From: Cryptomeria japonica
Lineage: Eukaryota > Streptophyta > Pinopsida > Cupressales > Cupressaceae
Assembly (NCBI RefSeq): GCF_030272615.1
Contig: NC_081410.1
Span: 116,819,140 to 116,883,139 of the forward strand
DNA length: 64,000 bases
Direction: 5' to 3'
The notes under the pieces are model-generated. The model searched no databases. It had not been told where the DNA came from and saw only the letters and a program-made list of their open reading frames with translations. Both the position numbers and the translations under genes were made by a program. Shown piece by piece: positions 55,681-64,000 of this stretch (the first letter of the stretch is position 1; each line of letters starts with the position of its first letter).

Positions 55681-58589
55681 GTGGGATGCATGCTATTTAT
55701 GTTTATTTTTATTAATTTTATGTAACAATTGTAAAGATTTAAAAAAAATTGCATTACCCTCCTCTCAAGATTAGTGTAAGAAGTTGTTCCACTACATTAA
55801 CTTCCTTTCAATAAGAAATTATTGGTAGTTGATCAAAGAATGGATAGAATTAAGACATAAGGTGTAGAACCATTAAATAGAATAGTCCTTAAGGTTTGTG
55901 TGAATAATTTAGTAAGGCTTTATGTTTATAGGCAAAAATATAGTTGTACAATAGAAAAATCTTGTAAATGGGCATTGAAATCTTCTTTTCCATAGTATCA
56001 TTGAAATCTTCTTTTCCATAGTATCATTGAATTCTAGGTGTGATAAATCTAGTGTGTATTAGATATAAAAAAAAAATTAATGCAAGAAGTGTTTAATGTA
56101 GATGATTTTATATTGCAATAGATTCATGGCTATTTGGCTTAATATCTACTTGCTTTATAAGTTGATCAAATTCCTTTGATGGTACATGTTAAAGATAATG
56201 ACCTGGGTAGGATAAGAATGTGAAATCATGAAAAATATGTAAAGAGGGTGAGAGATAAGAGTTAATGGCATGGGAGTGGAAGGATATGTAAAGAGGGTGA
56301 GAGATAAGTGGAAGAACACCATGAGGCAAAGTGATGGATCATAAGAAGAGGAGGATTGTTGTGAGGAATATAGTTGTAAGAGATAATGCTAGAAGCAACA
56401 TGCATATGAGTAGATGTGAAGAATGAGAATGAAGTGGAACACTAGTTGAGGGAAATTTGGTGATACTAAAGTAGAAATGGAAGAGGAGGGTGCCATGTTA
56501 TGATGAAAAACATGGGCGGTGGAGGCCATATAAACAATGTTTGTTTAAGGGAACAAACTTTAATCTTAGCAACATATACATTAGAATCACAAGACTATTA
56601 TCTTCATGTTCTCCAACATGATTCTTAATATGAGCATTCTTAGAAATTAAATTAAATTGAGAATTGTAATCATATGAATGACTAACCATATTCAGATTGA
56701 GACAAACACATCTTCATAAAGGAAGATTGAGGCTTTGAGCAACCTACGTGATAAGAAATCCCTAAAGTTCAATGATAATAAGAGATAGAAATACAAATCT
56801 TAGCAAAATAAGCCATTGTTAGATTTGAATAATTAGAAACATCAGAGTAAAAAATGCTAAAAAGAAACCCTAAGGGAGGTGTGCCCAAATGAAAAGAAGA
56901 ACAAATTTAGTTTTACATAAATCTAGGATAAATAAATAAAAACTTAAGCATTCAAAATCAGCCCTAGATAAAAATAATTGATGTGAAAAATACAAGAAAT
57001 TATATAAATTGAATGATTTTGAATTGAGTAAAATAAAGAAGATATTTAGCTGAAAATATTATGATAGATGACATTGTGGTTTGCCAATTATACAAAATTA
57101 TTATTCAAGATTAGACGAATGCCTTGGAGTTAACTAATTTTTCATTTATTGATTAGAATTAAATCAATCCTACAAGTGTAAATATGATCTTTGTCTCCTA
57201 TATTTGAAATAGGCCTATACTTCCAATCTCTAGGAATTTCAACTTGTCTTAATACTTTTAAACTATCTGGACTAAAAATTTGTTTCATTACTAGTTTTTG
57301 TTTGCTATACATAAGGATACCAAAATAATGTCAAGATAAAATATCAAAGATAACACTCTCAAACATACAATATATCTTAAATAGTTTTTCAATGTCAAAG
57401 CACTTTAAAAATATTTATGATAATACTTACAAATAAACAATTAATAATTTTAAAATAACATCTAACATATAATAACTGAAATACTAATCAAATAATCTAA
57501 AATAAATAAAAACCACCTTGTTAAATACAACACCAAAACCAAATGAAATGCTTTCATGGAGGCCTAGAATTTGATGGTTTAAGGACTATTTTTTGAATTT
57601 AGACAGTATATTACAATTTTAAAGTTTATGATGTCATATCTAATTTGACTACATACTAATTTAGAATATTTTATACGAGAATATTTTATTTTATTTTATT
57701 TTAAGAATGATTTTAATAATATTATCTTGAATATTTTCCAATATAGATTTAAAAAGTTATTGTTAATAAAAACTATTTTCTTTTATTTTCTTTTCTGTAA
57801 ACTGTGAAGATATTCATTGTTATCAATTTTATAATTTTATTTTCATACACATTATTTGTACAAATTTACGATTATAAAAATAGAAAAATTATTGTTATTA
57901 AATACAAATGAAAAAAATTGTTGCTAAACTATAATTTATAAGGAATACAGATTTTATTTTTTTATCATAATACTTCATTATAAATTAAAAAAATTATATT
58001 TCAATTTGTGCTCTATAAAGTTAGTTTTTATATCTCATTGTACTCTATACTCTATACTCTATACCATCCAATTTCATAAAGAAACAAGTTTCTTATAGAT
58101 TTATATATCTTTCTTCTTTTTGTATTATAGGCTCTTTGAGAGATCCTCAAACTATACATGTAGTTTCTAATTTTTTGAAAGTGAAAGACATTGTGCTCCT
58201 TGAACAATAATTTTTGACTATTTATATTTTCTTTAACATGTCAAGTGAAACATTTAGATGACCAAACTATAATAGAAAAAAGTGGCCTTCAAATTTTGGA
58301 TCTGCTTTCATACCTTTAAGTCACGTGAGTGCTTTTTAACCAATGCATAATTTTTATATGTCGATTGAGAGACCAGTCGTGTGAGCTAACTTTGTCAACA
58401 TGTAAATATTACATAGAATAATGTAAGACCTATATATTTTTTTAGAGATGCAAAATGGACTTATCTATTACAACTAAGGTTTGAAGGTGAGACTCATCAC
58501 ACAACTCGTCAAAATAGCATATATGTTGTGAAGTATCTTAAAAATGACTTTTTAAAGATTCGATCAAAACTTAATCTAAAATTCCTTAG
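55681..58589. other. no gene seen; small tandem duplications
   Basis: AT-rich. A 26-bp unit (CATTGAAATCTTCTTTTCCA...) is repeated at 55973-55998 and 55999-56024. ATATGTAAAGAGGGTGAGAG is repeated at 56235 and 56284. No protein motif was found. Confidence 0.5.
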
Positions 58590-59280
58590 TTGTTGAACAA
58601 AAAAAATCATTTGTTTTTAGTAGAATATCATTCTTTGTTTAAAATATAGCTTATATGGAACGTAAATGGACCAAATATATACTCGTAATCATAATTTTTT
58701 GTTATCCTTAGCTTTTATCCAACACAAATAGATTGAAAACAACTCATTATTATTTAAAATACAACTTATAGCCAACACAAATGGACTACTAGTTGAATGC
58801 TATTTTTTTTTATATAATTCTTCACGTTTCATGGAAACAGGATATTTATTGGGCTCACTGTTTATATTTGTGATAGGTCAAATTGTTAATATAAAATACT
58901 CCAATGCATATGCATTGGTATCTGACAGTTGTGTATATACGAATAATATTTTTGCACAATGACAACAATGCTTGTTTAAAGATCTTATTTTATTGAATGA
59001 CCATCTTATTTTATAAATGACAAATTTATAGTGTATAGTTATGATATTTTATTTGAAACAAAAAAATATTTATTTCACTTGTTAATGAATGTATTTATGT
59101 TTTTTATATAGCATTCGTAGAATTCACGTGTTCAATTATGAATCCGTGACAAATATTTGATTTTTTTTTATTTAGATGTGAATTATTTATTATAAATATA
59201 TGACAAGACTGAATAACATAAACAAATGTACTATGACAACAATTGAACCCTATACAACTAGCAGACCCTCTCCCTATATA
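58590..59280 (+). repeat. dispersed repeat family R, second locus
   Basis: Shares ordered blocks with 19740-20350: AACTCATTATTATTTAAAAT, TACTCCAATGCATATGCATT, TTATTTTATAAATGACAAAT and CAACAATTGAACCCTA. The similarity is imperfect and spread over about 700 bp. Confidence 0.75.
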
Positions 59281-60254
59281 TTGAATCCATCATATTTCAT
59301 TCAACAACAAAAAGTCATTGACACCATTTGCACTTAGGAAACTCTCCATTTGTCAAACACAAACCATGATTATTTAAATTTTAAAGCATTTGCTAACCTA
59401 AAATTTAACCTTAACTATGCTTAAACTATGATATTGCTATCAGGATTCAACAGTAGTTTTCGAATCAAACTCATTGACTCATGTTTCATGAGTAGTAGTT
59501 CACAAGAACCCGTCTCTTGTAAAAATGAATGGTACGCTTAGCACTAATTGCATCTAGGTGATGCTCACAGAGGTGAAACAATATGCTTAATCTGCCATCT
59601 ATCCCACTCAAGACGATTAATCATAACAAAGAACTTTTTTGAAAATTTGATTATTTATCCTACATTGCAAACCAACAAAATTTTCCCACGAGCAGTTAAG
59701 TTCACTTCACAAACAGAAAAAAACGGACAATAGAAACAACAACATTGTGATGAAGACTATCAAATCAGGAGATGTCTATGGGGCCAGTAGAATGCATCCA
59801 TCCATAATGTATTTTATAGTCTAATTTATATTTATACACTATGAACGAGTACATTCCATTGAACCCTAGACAACACCACAAATCATGGTGGAGTTACAGG
59901 TGTGAGGAAATGGGTGTGCTAGCTTAGAGTGGTTAGGAGAGATTATTAATATCCTTTCAAACCATGGAATTGCAATTATTATATCAGCTGTTGAAACAAG
60001 TCATCTGCTACTGTAAAAATGTGCATTTCTCCAATACCCATTTGTCTCTTTACGTTTTGGTTGGCTGATAGTTGACTGTTTCTATTGTTATAATTGTTTT
60101 TATGCTATTTGCTGTGAATTCTGTAGTTTGGTTTCTTGATTTGTATTGCACTCCATTGAAGCATTTGGGTGTGTTATCTCTGTTAATCATGGTATTTTCT
60201 TTTTGATATGATAATCTTCTCTGGCTTCGAATTGAAATGTTTGTTTATGATTAG
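59281..60254. other. no gene seen
   Basis: The 60040-60254 part is T-rich and intron-like, ending GATTTAG-type ATGATTAG. Nothing else recognised. Confidence 0.4.
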
Positions 60255-60332
60255 TCTGCTGCAAGCCAACCTTACAGGGCGACAACTATGAAAAGAGATG
60301 AGTTTAAACATCATTCTGATATTAATCTTGCT
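60255..60332 (+). other. exon-like stretch, 26 codons
   Basis: The 78 bp are open in one frame (SAASQPYRATTMKRDEFKHH and SDINLA). An acceptor-like TTTATGATTAG precedes it after a T-rich tract and a donor GTAAGT follows at 60333. The base composition is less AT-rich than the flanks. It could be a real internal exon of a gene with long introns. No family was recognised and chance cannot be excluded. Confidence 0.22.
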
Positions 60333-60571
60333 GTAAGTTATTCATTCATGGAGGTGGGATTCTGACAAAACACTTATGAAGAATCATAACGATTCGAAAT
60401 CTTATTCGTTCATTATTCTTGAGTATCATTAAAACCTGAGAAGAATTATGTGTGCTTGTTCATTAAAGTTGGATTTAATAATGCTTTGCATAATGATAAA
60501 GTAAATGTTTCATTTATGGTATGTAAGAAATGCCTTACCCAACCTTATTACGAGAAGACTTTTTTTAATTA

Positions 60572-60630
60572 TATATATATAGATACACATACATACATAT
60601 GTATACACATACATACATACATATATATAC

Positions 60631-60716
<86 letters not shown>

Positions 60717-60780
60717 GTATATATATATACATGTATATATATATGTATACATGTGTATATATAAATGTATATATACATAC

Positions 60781-60846
<66 letters not shown>

Positions 60847-60893
60847 ATGTATATACATATACATGTATATATACATAGATATATATACATATA

Positions 60894-60925
<32 letters not shown>
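60572..60925. repeat. compound (TA)n/(TACA)n/(GT)n/(GA)n microsatellite
   Basis: About 350 bp of TA, TATACA and TATG repeats, ending in GT about 60894-60909 and GA about 60910-60925. Tyr/Ile-rich ORFs on both strands are artefacts. Confidence 0.95.
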
Positions 60926-60927
<2 letters not shown>

Positions 60928-61439
60928 TATAAGGTCATTCATCAGAGTCATATGAGCAGTGTCTGGAAACCAAGATAACATAAATAACAATATTTGATAT
61001 ATTTATATAATTATAAGTATATGAGTAATATAATATAGCATGAGAGCTTGACATATAATTTAAGTTAATTTTTTCTTATTTGTATTTATTTTGAGGGGTT
61101 ATTCTTCATTCTTATTTTACTTTTTGTTGAAAAATTTTGTATGGAATCTGGGTAGGACAATGACTTTAAAAAAATAAAAAATATGTTTCATCCATCAAGT
61201 CTCAAAAAGTAAAAAAAATTGAAACATACTTTCGAAAAAATAAATATTTGGTCTCTACCAAGTGGGCCTCCGCAAGATTTGAGGTGCAAGTTCTACCTCA
61301 ACATTTTAACTATCAAAACTATTTGAGCTCTCCTCCTCTTCATCTCCTATATAAGCTTATAGTTCAACCTTTTTGGTCTTTAGAGTTAGTTGAACTACAT
61401 ATTTCTTCACATTCTCTTTTGGCTACAATACTATAGAAG
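60926..61439. other. no gene seen
   Basis: AT-rich. The 62-codon ORF at 61248-61436 has no recognisable character. Confidence 0.45.
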
Positions 61440-62100
61440 AAGCCCTAATCTCTCTAAAAACAACACTTCTACTATATAGAACTCTCTTTTGGCTATAGGG
61501 TCCCAAAAAACTCTTTCACATTGACACCATATCTTTCAATACCTTGTTCTCTAACAATGATCACTTCTACTTAAATGCACATGCATATGCCCCACAATGA
61601 AAAACTCTAAGATGTTGTAACAAGAGATATTTTCCCATCCATGCCTCCATAGGAGTCTTATCAGTAATAGATAATATAAGAAACCTATCGATCAAATAAT
61701 GATACCTAAAAAGTTTCAACTCTATTCTAGAAAGTCCTTTTATCCTAAACTTTTATATTAAGCCAACTCAACTAAGCATACCCATATCCCTATCCATTAA
61801 TGTCTTATGCATTCTTTCTAAAACTATAATATGTTGATGGGTATATGAGTAGTATTTTGTCTCTCAATCATGTGCTTTTTACATTATATATTTGAAATTA
61901 TAAAATAAAACTCACCACCAATATTAGTCCTCAAAACCTTAGTCTTTCTATTAGTTTGATTTTTCAAATGGGCTTTAAATTCCTTAAATTGACTAAAGAA
62001 TTCAAATTTACTTCTAGTAAATACATTTATGTCCTATAATAATCACCTACAAAAGATAAATAATACTAATACTTAGTGTATGCGGGAAAAGCGGGTCGAT
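61440..62100 (-). pseudogene. decayed copia integrase fragment
   Basis: On the minus strand the order of short blocks typical of the copia integrase second half is legible. At about 61935-62010 there is a stretch like SEFFSQFKEFKAHLKNQTNR (frame broken), then LRTNIGGEF near 61910. A YTH/SSILL-like block follows around 61850, then the region where gag-pol reads DRTVVERMHKT-like. All frames are broken. No LTR is attached. Confidence 0.6.
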
Positions 62101-63214
62101 AGAACTCAATATGTGAAATGTTCCAAAAAAATTTGTCCACACACACACACAGGACTTCTTGGTGCAAGCTATGGAGTAATGAAGTATTACTTAGCTTCCC
62201 AAGGTTGGTCCCATGGTTCTTTATCTTACAATGTCCCTCAAACCAATGTTTTTTCTCTCAGATCACTGAGTAAAATGATTTAGGGATGGCAAATGCAAGA
62301 ACGAGGAATGTTTTTTGTTGGTTTTAATATGAGATGCATCCTAAGCTATGCATGATTGTAGAAATGCAATAAACTAGGTGATAAGATGACAAGGTTAGTA
62401 TAAATACTATCCTAACATGATATATTAGTCTATGATTGAAGCTAATGATAAAGAAATTATTCTAAACATGCATATTTAGACTAGTTCTTGATTTAAAAGA
62501 GGTTAAATGATGAGCATAAAAATGATATATGAAAGCTTGAATGTATTTGAGCATAAGTGTGATACTACAAATTTGAAGGATGATCAAAATGGAGGAATGA
62601 AAGCTCTATTTATAGCAAAAACAGGGCAATGGATGGTCAGGATTGAAAGAGTTGATCAAGGGTTGAGTTTAAAAGTTGGGGATCCATGTTTGTAATTGGC
62701 ACCAATGAAATGGTGACAAGTGTCAACATAGGGTTGGGTTGAAAGAAGGGGTTGGAGGCATTAAATACCTGAGAAGACCTTAGGGTTATCTAGAAGGTAA
62801 GGGTCAAGTCTAAATTAAGATTACCCATTGGATTAAGAGTTAATCCAAGGATAAACCCTTGTGCAAATGTTTAAGAGATAATCATGGTCAAAGCATTAAA
62901 TGCTTGATGAGACCCTTGGGTTGGATGAAGGTTGAGTTAAAAGAAATTCTTTAACCATGTAAGAGGGTTTGAGTTAACCATTAATGGTTATGAAGACTTT
63001 GGGGATTTAAGTGGTTGAAGGCTTGGAGCCTTTAATGGTTATCAAAGACTTTGAGGAATTTGAAAAGTGACCTCCCCTTGCTTAGGGATGTGACAAAGTT
63101 TAGAAGATGGGTTAGGCTAATTAGAAGCGATTAGAAGAGTCTAGAAGGGATTAGGAATAGGAGTTAGGAAGGCAAGTGGGAGATGTAGGATTTTGCAAGT
63201 GGATGGAGGGATAA
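62101..63214. other. no gene seen; repetitive non-coding sequence
   Basis: Holds a short (CA)n at about 62139-62150. In 62750-63060 it repeats words such as TTAATGGTTAT and GACTTTGRGGA. This could be the upstream part of a long LTR or repeat that includes the promoter-like sequence at 63845. Confidence 0.4.
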
Positions 63215-63507
63215 TAGGATTAAATTGAAACAAAGTTAATTTAATTCAATTTCGTTGCAATTAAATAAATTAGATTTATTTAATTTAGGATAACTATTTA
63301 ATTAAATTTGAATTTAATTAAAAGTGGATAGGGGGGATTTAATTGAATAAAATGATTTATTCATTAAATGAGTATAGTGAATTTAATTGAGTAATTTACT
63401 TAATTAAATAGAGGAATGTGGATAATTTAATTAAATTGGATTTAATTAAATAGAGAAATGAACATAAAATATTCATTTAGTAATATGGTCATTTTTATAC
63501 GTCTACA
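63215..63507 (+). repeat. AT-rich repeat related to the 32139-32417 insert
   Basis: Shares AAATAAATTAGATTTATT, several TTTAATTAAAT words, and the end TTTTTA-GTCTACA with the earlier insert. Here it is followed by TTTTGCCCC, and no target-site copy is evident. Confidence 0.65.
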
Positions 63508-63844
63508 TTTTGCCCCTCTTTGAAGTGACGTGTGTGCACATGTTATTTCAAAGAAAATGATGCATTATCATGATTTATGATCAAATGCAATTTTTGTGTC
63601 GCTCTTTTGATTTGCAAGTCGTGCCCCAGATTTGATTTGATGCGTGATACCCCCTCGGGAGATGAATCAATATTTTGAAAATTTTTGATTTGATTTGATG
63701 AGTTGTGTGTGATGTGTAGGATTTCGTCTATGTGACAGGTGGGTAAATTGATTCATCTCCCGATAAGTTACAAGTTTTATGGTATAAGGGAGACCGCGAC
63801 CATATTACAGGTCCGTTTGGCTAACCCTAATTTCATTTTCCTCC

Positions 63845-63855
63845 TATAAAAGGGG
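63845..63855 (+). promoter_or_regulatory. TATA box candidate
   Basis: TATAAAAGGGG, a strong match to the plant TATA consensus, about 80 bp before the ATG at 63926. It could drive a gene or be the promoter of an LTR. Confidence 0.5.
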
Positions 63856-63925
63856 AAAATAGCTTTGATTTGATTCATTTGTGCCTTGTTGACTTTGGAG
63901 AAAGAGAATTTGGTCTAAAGAGAAA

Positions 63926-64000
63926 ATGTCTATTCCGTATTCCAGACACCGTTTCGAGCGCGTTCGGAGGTACTGGAGACCTGCAACGTATGGACCACCA
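63926..64000 (+). CDS. partial ORF running off the right edge
   Basis: ATG at 63926 opens 25 codons without a stop to the window end (MSIPYSRHRFERVRRYWRPA...). It is Arg-rich and clearly more GC-rich than its surroundings, and a TATA-like box stands at a suitable distance upstream. Too short to recognise. It may be the start of a host gene or of a mobile-element protein. Confidence 0.3.
   Translation, partial: MSIPYSRHRFERVRRYWRPATYGPP

Noticed and set aside
60510-60990. Tyr/Ile-rich ORFs up to 142 codons on both strands
   Set aside because: They are translations of the TA/TACA microsatellite in several frames and have no protein character.
1-64000. Plastid or mitochondrial DNA insertion, rRNA genes
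   Set aside because: No organelle gene or rRNA core motif was recognised by reading; an alignment to organelle genomes would be needed to exclude short pieces.

Overview
This window reads as nuclear DNA of a land plant with a large, repeat-filled genome. Evidence: several Ty1/copia retrotransposons primed by initiator Met-tRNA, plant L1-type LINEs, a tRNA-derived SINE, long AT-rich spacers, and nonsense mutations concentrated at CAG/CTG sites, as expected from plant CHG methylation. The deep nesting, old decayed relics and near absence of genes would suit a gymnosperm-sized genome. The species cannot be fixed from this sequence. I see no bacterial features, CRISPR array, rRNA gene or functional tRNA gene.

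Layout. 1-6163: a nearly complete Ty1/copia element (Copia-A) on the minus strand, its left LTR cut by the window edge. 7085-7990: an AT-rich tandem array. 8471-14770: a full-length L1-type LINE between perfect 16-bp target-site duplications. 14787-20577: non-genic DNA with microsatellites, minisatellites, a run of GC-rich hairpins and a dispersed repeat family. 20600-24080: a low-repeat stretch with one possible small gene (22599-23024), a 0.42-kb tandem duplication and two foldback sequences. 25640-27449: a 5'-truncated LINE carrying a plant-type RNase H. 27960-28180: a SINE. 29330-33010: copia and gag relics, the gag relic split by a 279-bp LTR-like insert.

33850-39004: an unusual LTR element (element E). 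It has a normal LTR end and primer site, a gag-like protein with five zinc knuckles, and then a long unrecognised ORF where pol should be. It is the best candidate here for something not well described.

40385-55680: a nest. A decayed copia (Copia-B) was split by a complete copia (Copia-C, 43151-49522, LTRs of 450 bp each, TSD GTAAT) and by a solo LTR (family D). That solo LTR was in turn split by a solo LTR of the Copia-A family (TSD GTTTA). Copia-B sits beside an inverted copy of its own LTR, which interrupts a second kind of LINE. 55681-64000: mostly empty sequence, another copy of the dispersed repeat, a long TA microsatellite, a copia integrase relic, and a promoter-like sequence with an ORF running off the right edge.

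Nearly every protein-coding stretch belongs to a mobile element and is broken. LTR divergence is similar for the two measurable elements (about 25 of 371 sites for Copia-A, about 26 of 450 for Copia-C, counted by eye). The elements therefore look moderately old and inactive. Host genes are limited to weak candidates at 22599-23024, 60255-60332 and 63926-64000.
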